Notes: generated from the sequence alone by a model not told the origin. Shown: positions 1 through 6,033, numbered from the stretch's first letter. The stretch is DNA of 17,469 bases from Patescibacteria group bacterium (GCA_018825765.1 JAHKAQ010000090.1:1-17469); one strand, 5' to 3'. Numbers and translations are program-made.

Positions 1-1
1 A

Positions 2-118
2 GGCAAGTTGCCGGTTGTGGCGGCCAGTGAAGTCATTGGCATGAACGATCACCCTGTCCAATCGGTCAAAAACAAAAAAGACGCCTCAAGTGTCTTTTTT
101 GTTTTTTCCCAAAGTTAG
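2..118 (+). CDS. Possible C-terminal end of an unidentified upstream gene
   Basis: An open frame enters from the left edge and runs to a TAG at 116-118. It reads as ordinary protein (begins GKLPVVAASEVIGMNDHPV) but I recognise no family. Its last codons would lie inside the terminator hairpin at 68-106, which is possible in a compact genome. Two other plus frames stop earlier, at 28-30 and 42-44, and the stop at 42-44 sits at a normal distance from the terminator. The true reading frame therefore cannot be settled from this fragment. Confidence 0.2.
   Translation, partial: GKLPVVAASEVIGMNDHPVQSVKNKKDASSVFFVFSQS
68..106 (+). terminator. Strong, probably bidirectional intrinsic terminator
   Basis: A perfect 15-bp stem (68-82 with 92-106) closes a 9-nt loop. 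The right arm itself is a T tract interrupted by one G, so it ends transcripts on the plus strand. The left arm is the matching A tract, so it can also work on the minus strand. It separates the unidentified upstream gene from the gene beginning at 173. Confidence 0.75.
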
Positions 119-172
119 TTTAATATTATTCTAATAAACGCTTCCGGCGTTCGCCAATTCTTAAAAATATCT

Positions 173-1855
173 TTGCCTGCCGCGCCCTTTTTTTTCAAAA
201 AAATTTTTTCCGCTAAGTTATCCGCCAGGCGCCTGGTCCTGATTCTTGTTGTTTTTGGCTTTTTAATTTACGCCAACTCATTTCCCAATCAGCTTTTTTG
301 GGACGACCAGGACGCTATTTTAAATAACGCCTATATTAAGGATTTAGAAAATTTTGAAAACTTTTTCAAGGAAAATCTTATCGCCGGCGCCGGCTTAAAC
401 AGTAATTATTGGCGCCCCCTGCTTCTTATCACTTATTCTCTTGAATGGCGTCTCTGGCGGGACTGGGCGCCTGGCTATCATTTTACTAATGCTGTTCTTC
501 ATATATCCGCGGCTGTCGCTCTTTTCTTTCTCCTTTTGAAGCTTTTCAAGAATAAAAGCGCGGCTTTTTTTTGCGCTCTTGTTTTTCTCATTCACCCTTT
601 GCAAACCGAAGCCGTAACCTATGTTTCCGGCCGCGCTGATCCGCTCTCCGCGTTTTTAGTTTTTCTTGGCCTTATTTCCTATCTTAATAAAAAAACAAGG
701 CTTACCCTTGCTCTTTTTATTTTATCTTTAATGACCAAAGAAAAAAACGCCCTTGTTTTCCCCGCGCTCATCGTGCTTGTAAACCTCTACTTGTTTTTCA
801 AACAGCGCTCCCTCAAAAATCGTCCGGCCGGAAAACCCAGCCTTAAGCGCCTTACTCAAGCCGTCGCGCTGAAAAAGATTTGGCCCTATTTTTTAGTCGC
901 GGCTGTTTACGCCCTCTTAAGAAAAACCGTGCTCAATTTTTCCGACACTTTTAATCTTTACGGCCAGCCCAATCTATATACTCAAAGCATATTAATAAGA
1001 GCCGCCACTTTTTTAAAAATCCTGCCCCAATATCTTTATCTTAGCTTTCTGCCTCATAATCTTCACATGGAAAGGCTGGCCGATTTTAACAAAAATTTCT
1101 TTCACTTGCTAAGTCTTTTAGGACTTATCATTGTCGCCGCGCTTTTAACCCTTGCTTTTTTAAAAAGAAGGACCAAGCCTTATCTAAGTTTTGCCGCGCT
1201 CTGGTTTCTTGTCACCCTCTTTCCCGCCTCAGGCATCCTCTTCCCGGTAAGCGGACTTTTTTACGAACATTATCTGTATCTCCCGCTTATCGGCCTGTTT
1301 TTACTCCTTATCTTTCTCATTCAGGATATTTTTTCCCAGATTAAGCTCCGGCCCTTTTCCCTTATTACTTTTTCCCTGATCGCCGCCGCTTATTTGGGCT
1401 TCTTCTCTTTCCAGACCGTCAATCGAAACCGCGTTTGGCGCGATCCCGTAACTTTCTATAACAACATCATCCAATACAATCCCCAAAGCCTGCGCGTCTG
1501 GAATAACCTGGGCATGGCCTACGCCCAAGACCGACAATACGAACAGGCTCTTTTCGCTTACCAGAAAGCCATTCAGCTTGATCAGCAAAAAAAATCAGCT
1601 CCGCCTTATCATAATCTGGGCAGGATATATGAAGAATTAAACCAGCCTCAAGCCGCTATTTCATCCTTTGAACAAGCCATACAAATTGACCAGCGCTTCA
1701 TTTTTTCCTATTTTGCTCTGGCCAGCCTCTATACGCGAGAAAAGAATTATGATAAAGCCATGGAAATTTTGAAAAAAGCCCAGAATATTTTTCCAAAAAA
1801 TTCCAGCATCCCCATCGCCATAAGGCAGGTCCAATTAAAAGCCGCCAAACAATGA
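173..1855 (+). CDS. TMTC-like multi-pass membrane protein with C-terminal TPR repeats (putative GT-C glycosyltransferase)
   Basis: About 11-12 hydrophobic segments occupy residues 20-415 and three TPR units occupy about 440-545 (WNNLGMAY, YHNLGRIY and YFALASLY begin successive units). The N-terminal half matches the layout of the TMTC family of protein O-mannosyltransferases: an acidic first external loop (WDDQDAI at 43-49), NYWRPLLLITY (78-88), GYHFTNAVLH (101-110) and HPLQTEAVTYVSGRADP (141-157). The acidic loop is where GT-C enzymes hold the catalytic acid. By family analogy it would move a sugar from a lipid carrier to a protein outside the membrane; this is inference. Bacterial TPR/membrane proteins of this shape are usually annotated only as TPR proteins. 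The TTG start at 173 gives a basic N-terminus just before the first membrane segment, but no clear Shine-Dalgarno is present, so the exact start is uncertain. Confidence 0.72.
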   Translation: MPAAPFFFKKIFSAKLSARRLVLILVVFGFLIYANSFPNQLFWDDQDAILNNAYIKDLENFENFFKENLIAGAGLNSNYWRPLLLITYSLEWRLWRDWAPGYHFTNAVLHISAAVALFFLLLKLFKNKSAAFFCALVFLIHPLQTEAVTYVSGRADPLSAFLVFLGLISYLNKKTRLTLALFILSLMTKEKNALVFPALIVLVNLYLFFKQRSLKNRPAGKPSLKRLTQAVALKKIWPYFLVAAVYALLRKTVLNFSDTFNLYGQPNLYTQSILIRAATFLKILPQYLYLSFLPHNLHMERLADFNKNFFHLLSLLGLIIVAALLTLAFLKRRTKPYLSFAALWFLVTLFPASGILFPVSGLFYEHYLYLPLIGLFLLLIFLIQDIFSQIKLRPFSLITFSLIAAAYLGFFSFQTVNRNRVWRDPVTFYNNIIQYNPQSLRVWNNLGMAYAQDRQYEQALFAYQKAIQLDQQKKSAPPYHNLGRIYEELNQPQAAISSFEQAIQIDQRFIFSYFALASLYTREKNYDKAMEILKKAQNIFPKNSSIPIAIRQVQLKAAKQ

Positions 1856-1935
1856 AAGCTTTTCTTTTTTAAATTTTCCTGTTAGATTTAAAACACTATT
1901 CGCTATTATCAAATAATTTTTAAAATAAAACTCCC

Positions 1936-2172
1936 ATGGGCCTCAAAGAATTACTTCAAAAAATTGGCCTGGCAAAAAAACCTGACGTCGTGCAGGACTC
2001 GACTATAACCGAACCGGAAACAAAATCCGAACCCGAGTCAGCGGCTCAAGCCTCCACAGATTCTTCTCAAGGCGATAAGACGGAAGAGACGCGGGAATCA
2101 GCTCAAGAAGCTCAAGAAGCAGGGGACAGCACCACCAGTGAAGAATCAGTAGACAGCTCTGACACGGAATAA
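1936..2172 (+). CDS. Small acidic, low-complexity protein of unknown function
   Basis: This 78-residue protein begins with a short amphipathic stretch (MGLKELLQKIGLAKKP). The rest is dominated by Glu, Asp, Ser, Thr, Ala and Gln and is almost certainly disordered. It has no signal peptide or membrane segment and I recognise no family. It ends 7 nt before the ATG of tgt on the same strand, so the two are probably co-transcribed and perhaps translationally linked. Support for it being real is the ATG start, the fit with tgt and the strong compositional bias of the frame. A possible but weak -10 (TATTAT) lies at 1904-1909. It could be a protein-binding tail or a non-functional frame. Confidence 0.5.
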   Translation: MGLKELLQKIGLAKKPDVVQDSTITEPETKSEPESAAQASTDSSQGDKTEETRESAQEAQEAGDSTTSEESVDSSDTE

Positions 2173-2179
2173 ATAAAAC

Positions 2180-3274
2180 ATGTCTTTTCAGCTAATATTC
2201 CAATCCAAAAAAAGCCAGGCCCGCCTGGGGCGGCTTAAAACAGGTCATGGCAGTCTTCTGACGCCTTTTTTTATGCCCATTGCTACCAGAGGGGTAGTAA
2301 AAGGCATAAGTTCAACTGAATTAGAAAACCTGAAAACCAAAATTATTCTGGCTAACACTTATCATCTCATGGTCAAACCCGGCCGTGAATTTTTAAAATC
2401 CATCCGCGGTCTCCATCGATTCATGAATTGGTCCGGGCCGATTCTTACCGACTCCGGCGGTTATCAGGTTTTTAGTTTAGCCAGACACAATACTATCACG
2501 AATCAGGGAGTTAAATTCAAAGACCCCAAAAGCGGCACCCGGAGATTTCTCACGCCTGAAGAATCAATCCGCACGCAAAAAGCCATCGGCTCCGACATTA
2601 TGATCGCCTTTGACCAATGCACTCCTTATTCTCCAAAAAAATCCCAAGTGGAAAAGGCGGTCAAGCACACCATTTCCTGGGCCAAACGCTGTCTCGCCCA
2701 GCATAAAAAAAATAAAAATAGCCAGTTGCTTTTTGCCGTGGGTCAGGGCGACCGCTTCCTGGACCTTCGCCTAAGCTGCGTTGAGGAGCTTAGAAAAATG
2801 GATTTTGACGGCTATTGTTATGGCGGCATGGCCCCCTTAAAAACAGTTTATACCATGCTCGAAAAAGTCCTGCCCGCTTACCCCCAAAACAAACCCCGCT
2901 ATCTTATGGGCGTAGGCTATCCGGACAACATTGTCCAGGCCGTCCAAAGGGGAGTGGATATGTTTGATTGCGTTATTCCCACCCGTGAAGGCCGTCATGG
3001 ACGAGTTTTTTTAAGAGACAAAAAAAAGAAACTGGGCCGGCCCGGATTTTTCCAGGCTATTAACCTCCAAAGAGCCGAGTTCCTGTTCGACAAAACCCCC
3101 TTGGACAAAAATTGCGCCTGCCCGGCTTGTAGAAACTACACCCGTTCGTATTTAAGTTATCTTCTAAAAATAGGGGACTACCTGTCCCCTCGCCTGCTAA
3201 GTTTGCACAATATTAAGTTCTACCTGGACTTAATGAAAGAAATTAGAAAAAATATTAGAGCAGGGGAGTTGTAA
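2180..3274 (+). CDS. tgt: tRNA-guanine transglycosylase
   Basis: The enzyme exchanges guanine-34 of GUN-anticodon tRNAs for a queuine precursor or queuine. The 364 residues cover the full family. TDSGGYQVFS (90-99) carries the conserved Asp91. FDQCTPY (144-150) holds the base-recognising Asp145 and the Cys147 typical of bacterial enzymes. GQG is at 188-190 and MFDCVIPTR (261-269) holds the nucleophile Asp263. Zinc ligands are Cys312, Cys314, Cys317 and His343. The loop normally reading GGLAVGE is here GGMAPLK (205-211 region of the alignment, residues 205 onward), so the Glu that stabilises the substrate-dependent peptide switch in the Zymomonas enzyme is replaced by Lys. No preQ1 riboswitch is visible upstream. 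The stop codon directly abuts the stop of the convergent gene at 3275. Confidence 0.95.
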   Translation: MSFQLIFQSKKSQARLGRLKTGHGSLLTPFFMPIATRGVVKGISSTELENLKTKIILANTYHLMVKPGREFLKSIRGLHRFMNWSGPILTDSGGYQVFSLARHNTITNQGVKFKDPKSGTRRFLTPEESIRTQKAIGSDIMIAFDQCTPYSPKKSQVEKAVKHTISWAKRCLAQHKKNKNSQLLFAVGQGDRFLDLRLSCVEELRKMDFDGYCYGGMAPLKTVYTMLEKVLPAYPQNKPRYLMGVGYPDNIVQAVQRGVDMFDCVIPTREGRHGRVFLRDKKKKLGRPGFFQAINLQRAEFLFDKTPLDKNCACPACRNYTRSYLSYLLKIGDYLSPRLLSLHNIKFYLDLMKEIRKNIRAGEL

Positions 3275-3823
3275 CTACTCTAAACAACAATCAATCGCTT
3301 TTTTTATTAAATCTCTCATTTTACCCATGACCCCCTGTTTACCTTTATCGCGCTTGCTTAATTGCTTGCCTCCGATCTTCTTCACTCCGTCCACCCCTAC
3401 CAGATTCATATTTAGCCCCCAAAACAGTGAATAAAGATCAAATGATTTAGTAAATAAATCCCTGGCTGTCTTTTTGTTTCCCATTCCCAGCTGTTTGGTT
3501 CCTACTTCCATCAAGCGCATCGAAGCGGCCAAAAGATGTTTTGAAATACACCACACCTCTCCCTCGTAATTTTTTATAATCCTTTTTAAAAGCGATTTCC
3601 TGATTTCTCTTACCTGTTTTAAGAGAATATAGTATCTGGTCTTTCCGGTTTTAACTCCGGTAAAGAAAAAATGCTCTTCAATGCTTACTAGATTCATAAT
3701 TGCCACGCTCAAATCTTGATCACTCGAAAGATCCATCTTGTCTTTCTTCTTCATGTTGTCCACTTTCTCCACTAATTGATTAAAATCCTTCACCGGATTT
3801 TTTACCATATGTTTTCTCTTCAT
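3275..3823 (-). CDS. Alpha-helical protein of unknown function, resembling a CPR-conserved family
   Basis: This is a 182-residue soluble, lysine-rich protein predicted to be mostly helical. Its most striking stretch is residues 40-110: VAIMNLVSIEEHFFFT, then KTRYYILLKQVREIRK, then NYEGEVWCISKHLLAASMRL. I remember similar sequences in many Parcubacteria-like genomes, where they are annotated as hypothetical. Glu49/Glu50/His51 and Cys92/His96 are possible metal or thiol ligands, but this is speculation. It is the last gene of a minus-strand run, 11 nt after the CPIC membrane protein, which suggests a shared role with the upstream redox-like genes. The start could also be Met6. No terminator is visible between it and tgt. 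Confidence 0.7.
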   Translation of the reverse strand: MKRKHMVKNPVKDFNQLVEKVDNMKKKDKMDLSSDQDLSVAIMNLVSIEEHFFFTGVKTGKTRYYILLKQVREIRKSLLKRIIKNYEGEVWCISKHLLAASMRLMEVGTKQLGMGNKKTARDLFTKSFDLYSLFWGLNMNLVGVDGVKKIGGKQLSKRDKGKQGVMGKMRDLIKKAIDCCLE

Positions 3824-3834
3824 AAATTTATAAG

Positions 3835-4347
3835 TTATTTAGTTGTTAAATAAAAAAACAAGCTCAAAAAACCAAGCAATGTTATAGGCACGATTACTTT
3901 TTGAAAAACAAAAAATGATTTATCATGATTTCTCTTCTTTAAAAACAAATGAATTTCCGAACCCAAAAGAAAAATAGCGCTCCCCAGCATTATGCCTAAA
4001 AGCAGTTTATCTATGCCCCACAACTGGTTTCCCGCGTGCCCCACAATATCATATAAAAACAAGGGCCCCATTATAAGCGCGAACCAGCCAAAAACCGCCA
4101 GTGTTTTTAAAGTCAAAGAATTCCAGTTTTTTTTGTGAAACCAGGCCAGATTCCAGAAGATAAGAGAAACCATCAGAGCCCCGACCCAGGTGCCGGTTAT
4201 CGTGTCGTCAATTCCAAGCCACCTGGAAAGTCCCACGCCCGCTCCCACGGCCACCGTGCAGATAGGACACACGGCCCAGGCTTGTCTGGCGAAAGAAAAT
4301 ATAAAAATAAAACTTAAAATTCCCCAAAAACCCGCCTTTTTCTTCAT
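3835..4347 (-). CDS. Secreted/membrane protein with an N-terminal CPIC dithiol motif
   Basis: This 170-residue protein starts with a basic end and a hydrophobic signal-like segment (residues 7-26). VCPICTVAVGAGVGLSRWLGI (from residue 26) follows at once, with Cys27 and Cys30 as a CxxC pair placed at the outer membrane face. Three or four further membrane segments lie at about 54-70, 83-102, 113-135 and 149-168. Polar landmarks are WLGIDD (43-48) and GHAGNQLWGIDK (103-114). I recognise the family as common in CPR genomes but know of no assigned function. It lies 17 nt downstream of a gene for a membrane-anchored thioredoxin-fold protein, so an electron-relay or disulfide-handling role is a reasonable inference, in the manner of VKOR or CcdA but without their motifs. 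Confidence 0.75.
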   Translation of the reverse strand: MKKKAGFWGILSFIFIFSFARQAWAVCPICTVAVGAGVGLSRWLGIDDTITGTWVGALMVSLIFWNLAWFHKKNWNSLTLKTLAVFGWFALIMGPLFLYDIVGHAGNQLWGIDKLLLGIMLGSAIFLLGSEIHLFLKKRNHDKSFFVFQKVIVPITLLGFLSLFFYLTTK

Positions 4348-4364
4348 TTTTTATTTTTTATAAA

Positions 4365-4901
4365 TTAAAGAAATTCTTCAAGAAAACCCGTTATTTCCCG
4401 CTCTCCCCAGTAACACTCGCCTTTTTCTCCATCTCCTTCCTCTCCCTCGTCTCCTTCAATCCATAGCATCGGTACTTTTATTTCATTAAATTCAACTTCG
4501 CAATAAGCACCTTTTTCTCGCATTTCATTAAAAGCTCTTTTGTCTCTATTAATATTTTTTATCCCTATTCTTATTTCCTCGCTTTCTTCCGCTTTTTTTA
4601 TATTTGTCTCAATCCTGTCGCAACCCGGGCAATTAGTTTCCCGAAAAAAAGTCGAACCGATAAAAATTTCAGTTTCCTCCTGACCGGCCTTATTCTCTTC
4701 ACTGTCTCGTGCTTGCGCCAAATCTTCTTCTTTAATTTCTTCCTGCCAATCCTGCTCTGAAATTTTATCCTCCTGCCTCTCCGGCGTCTGCGTTTTATTT
4801 TCTTTATTTTTTAATTTTACGACTCCCCAGGCCAAAGCTAAAATCAATCCTCCCACCGCGGCCAAAACAATTAATCTGTTTTTTCTCTTTATTTTTTCCA
4901 T
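4365..4901 (-). CDS. Membrane-anchored thioredoxin-fold protein (CPGC active site)
   Basis: One membrane anchor (residues 10-28) follows a basic N-terminus. A charged, probably disordered linker fills 30-78. A thioredoxin-like domain occupies about 79-178. It contains FIGSTFFRETNCPGCDRIE (80-98) with Cys91/Cys94 and a probable cis-proline segment KVPMLW (142-147). Orientation rules place the domain outside the cytoplasm. Two further cysteines (134 and 163) flank a very acidic loop (EGDEGEEGDGEKGE, 149-162), which is unusual for the fold and may bind metal or simply be a linker. It is likely to reduce, oxidise or relay electrons to substrates, and the next gene encodes a membrane protein with its own CxxC. 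The gene begins 26 nt after the tRNA-Pro gene and may share its transcript. Confidence 0.8.
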   Translation of the reverse strand: MEKIKRKNRLIVLAAVGGLILALAWGVVKLKNKENKTQTPERQEDKISEQDWQEEIKEEDLAQARDSEENKAGQEETEIFIGSTFFRETNCPGCDRIETNIKKAEESEEIRIGIKNINRDKRAFNEMREKGAYCEVEFNEIKVPMLWIEGDEGEEGDGEKGECYWGEREITGFLEEFL

Positions 4902-4926
4902 CTAAGATAATAAATCCTTTATCCGG

Positions 4927-4997
4927 TCGGGAACCTGGGAATCGAACCCAGTCTACACCCACCCCATGGGCGCGTACTGCCGGTATACTAGTTCCCG
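4927..4997 (-). tRNA. tRNA-Pro (anticodon GGG)
   Basis: Read on the minus strand it folds completely. The acceptor is CGGGAAC/GUUCCCG. The D stem is GUAU/GUAC around loop ACCGGCA. The anticodon stem is CGCCC/GGGUG around loop AUGGGGU, giving anticodon GGG with G37. The variable region is 4 nt, and the T stem is CUGGG/CCCAG around UUCGAUU. The C1-G72 pair and the A73 discriminator are proline identity features. The 3' CCA is not encoded (CCG follows), so a CCA-adding enzyme is needed. Confidence 0.95.
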
Positions 4998-5001
4998 AAA
5001 T

Positions 5002-5031
5002 TTCCTTAAAGTTTAAGTAGTTTTTAAGGAA
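5002..5031. repeat. Inverted repeat over the tRNA-Pro promoter
   Basis: TTCCTTAAA (5002-5010) and TTTAAGGAA (5023-5031) form a perfect 9-bp inverted repeat with a 12-bp spacer. It encloses the proposed -10 of the tRNA-Pro promoter. It could be an operator, or a weak AT-rich stem at the 3' end of the DUF134 gene, which ends at 5035. No T tract follows in the minus direction, so it is a poor terminator. Confidence 0.4.
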
Positions 5032-5038
5032 TAATCAA
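5010..5038 (-). promoter_or_regulatory. Sigma70-type promoter of tRNA-Pro and probably the redox genes
   Basis: On the minus strand TTGATT (-35, 5033-5038) is followed after exactly 17 bp by TAAACT (-10, 5010-5015). The predicted transcript starts a few bases before the tRNA 5' end at 4997. The -35 overlaps the last codons of the DUF134 gene. Confidence 0.6.
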
Positions 5039-5340
5039 GCGTATAAATTATTGCCCAAATTATTACTGCTAACAATCTTTATCGCTCTTCCCCGAATTAG
5101 CGCTTGAGCGATCTTTTTATTAGCCCGGGAGAGCAATCGCTGAAAAGTGCTTTGTGAGATCTCCATTTGCCTGGCGCATTCAATTTGTTCAAAATTTTTT
5201 ACGTATTTTAAACGCAAAGCTTCTAATTCTTCCCGGCTAATTTCAATTTCTTCCAATGCTCTCATGGGAACGCCTCGCGGTTTAAAATAGACCACCCGCG
5301 GTCTAAAACACACTCTTCTAAATTTTCTCGGCCTTGTCAT
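5035..5340 (-). CDS. DUF134 (UPF0251) family predicted DNA-binding protein
   Basis: This 101-residue protein has the family signature. It starts with the basic MTRPRKFRRVCFRP and continues with VVYFKPRGVPM (17-27). A sigma-like helix-turn-helix follows, in which ISREELEALRLKYV leads into FEQIECARQMEISQSTFQRLL (about 50-70), then NKKIAQALIRGRAIKI. The family is predicted to regulate transcription and is often found beside DUF5320 and NifX/NifB-like proteins. Here the DUF5320 gene lies upstream on the same strand, but a foldback element and a terminator separate them, and no NifX-like gene is present. A perfect TATAAT (-10) lies at 5356-5361. Full family length, with the ATG start at the expected place. 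Confidence 0.88.
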   Translation of the reverse strand: MTRPRKFRRVCFRPRVVYFKPRGVPMRALEEIEISREELEALRLKYVKNFEQIECARQMEISQSTFQRLLSRANKKIAQALIRGRAIKIVSSNNLGNNLYA

Positions 5341-5355
5341 TTGTTTTTTAAGTTA

Positions 5356-5361
5356 ATTATA
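5356..5361 (-). promoter_or_regulatory. Consensus -10 box of the DUF134 gene, next to the MITE insertion
   Basis: TATAAT reads on the minus strand 15 bp before the DUF134 start codon. The foldback element begins at 5376, only 14 bp upstream of the box, and its target duplication at 5371. Any original -35 was therefore pushed away by the insertion. The element end offers only AACAGA at a 17-bp spacing. Leader would be very short. Confidence 0.45.
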
Positions 5362-5375
5362 CTCTAAGCTATCAT

Positions 5376-5535
5376 GGGTCTGTTGCCAAATAGCATTTCT
5401 ACTGCAATTTCCATTTTTCGGTCAAATTCGTAAAAAATTTTTTCGCTTAGCTGAGGCTAAACTACAAAAATTATTTTACGAATTTGCCGCGAAGATTGGA
5501 AATTTCGTAACGAAAGCCTATTTGGCAACAGACCC
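5376..5535. mobile_element. Foldback MITE, copy A (160 bp) with 5-bp target duplication
   Basis: Perfect 18-bp terminal inverted repeats begin GGGTCTGTTGCCAAATAG (5376-5393) and end with the complement at 5518-5535. ATCAT lies directly outside both ends (5371-5375 and 5536-5540), a clear 5-bp target-site duplication. The interior carries no ORF and is itself an imperfect palindrome: AATTTCCA pairs with TGGAAATT, CAAATTCGTAAAA with TTTTACGAATTTG, and the centre is TTAGC-TGAG-GCTAA (5447-5460). The whole element can fold as one hairpin. It must have been moved by a transposase encoded elsewhere. The ends faintly resemble IS6-type ends, but the 5-bp duplication does not fit that family, so I leave it unassigned. 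Confidence 0.88.
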
Positions 5536-5557
5536 ATCATACTTAAACCCCGAACAA

Positions 5558-5590
5558 AACATGCAGAATGATCTTCTCATCCTGCATGTT
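5558..5590 (-). terminator. Hairpin terminator after the DUF5320 gene
   Basis: A 14-bp stem (5577-5590 with 5558-5571, one G-U pair in the RNA) closes a 5-nt loop, 16 bp past the DUF5320 stop. In the minus direction it is followed by a short, imperfect T run (TTTTGTTC, overlapping the arm), so termination may be partial. It separates DUF5320 from the foldback element and DUF134. Confidence 0.55.
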
Positions 5591-5605
5591 CCCCGGCGAT
5601 TCAGT

Positions 5606-5848
5606 TTACTTTCCGAGTTCCTTTATTCTTTCATTTGTCGCCTCCAAATCCTCTTTTAAGATTTCCGCGTCTTCTTTCAAAATCTCCAGTTCTTCCTTTT
5701 TCGGTAATCTTCTCTGGAGTAATCTGCATCCTGGGAATCTTCCTCTGGAATATCCTCTGCCGGCTCCTAATCCTCTGCCTAAAAAACCTATTCGCCCGCC
5801 GGTCATCGGGCCTTCTCCTAAGGGACCGGTTCCATTTAGACCTGGCAT
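5606..5848 (-). CDS. DUF5320-family small protein
   Basis: This protein has the hallmark start MPGLNGTGPLGEGPMTGG, a Gly/Arg-rich middle (FLGRGLGAGRGYSRGRFPG) and a charged coiled-coil tail (KEELEILKEDAEILKEDLEA and onward). I choose the ATG at 5848 (80 residues) over an in-frame GTG at 5857. The family begins MPG, and an AAAGGGGGTG Shine-Dalgarno lies at ideal spacing before the ATG, overlapping the GTG. The family is of unknown function, often linked with DUF134 and with nitrogenase-cofactor-like NifX proteins, suggesting a metal or iron-sulfur context, though Cys is nearly absent here (one). A strong promoter lies upstream, and the gene is bracketed by two foldback elements of opposite orientation. 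Confidence 0.82.
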   Translation of the reverse strand: MPGLNGTGPLGEGPMTGGRIGFLGRGLGAGRGYSRGRFPGCRLLQRRLPKKEELEILKEDAEILKEDLEATNERIKELGK

Positions 5849-5892
5849 GTTAGCCACCCCCTTTCAAGGTTAATAATTATCTTTCTATTTTG

Positions 5893-5921
5893 AATATATA
5901 CCCAAAACAAATAAAAGTCAA
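5893..5921 (-). promoter_or_regulatory. Strong sigma70-type promoter of the DUF5320 gene
   Basis: On the minus strand TTGACT (-35, 5916-5921) and TATATT (-10, 5893-5898) are separated by exactly 17 bp. With the good Shine-Dalgarno near 5857-5865 this gives one of the best expression signals in the window. The foldback copy B begins 30 bp upstream of the -35. Confidence 0.7.
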
Positions 5922-5950
5922 GCCAAAACCAAACCAAGCCCTAATTTTAT

Positions 5951-6033
5951 GGGTCTGTTGCCAAATAGCATTTCGTTACGAATTTGACCGAAAAATGGAA
6001 ATTGCAGTAGAAATGCTATTTGGCAACAGACCC
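5951..6033. mobile_element. Foldback MITE, copy B (83 bp), deletion form of copy A in reverse orientation
   Basis: Perfect 24-bp terminal inverted repeats share the same first 18 bp as copy A. TTTAT flanks both ends (5946-5950 and 6034-6038), a second, different 5-bp target duplication. Read in reverse complement, its first 58 bp equal the first 58 bp of copy A and its last 25 bp match the last 25 bp of copy A with two differences. It therefore lacks exactly 77 bp of copy A. It sits in the divergent promoter region between DUF5320 and the exonuclease gene. Confidence 0.9.

Noticed and set aside
1..106. Minus-strand gene reading off the left edge (frame containing DRLDRVIVHANDFTG)
   Set aside because: It would have to begin right beside the terminator without an ATG or ribosome-binding site, so it is not supported.
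1856..1935. preQ1 riboswitch upstream of the tgt unit
   Set aside because: I see neither a hairpin with a pyrimidine-rich loop nor the A-rich pseudoknot tail; the region is plain AT-rich spacer.
5849..5857. GTG start for the DUF5320 protein
   Set aside because: It falls within the Shine-Dalgarno region of the better ATG at 5848, where the family's MPG start lies.
5568..5873. Plus-strand open frames over the DUF5320 gene
   Set aside because: They are antisense shadows; the minus strand has the family signature, promoter and Shine-Dalgarno.
5376..6033. Assignment of the MITEs to the IS6/IS26 family from the GG..CTGTTGC..AA ends
   Set aside because: The resemblance is limited to a few bases, and IS6 members make 8-bp duplications whereas both copies here show 5 bp.
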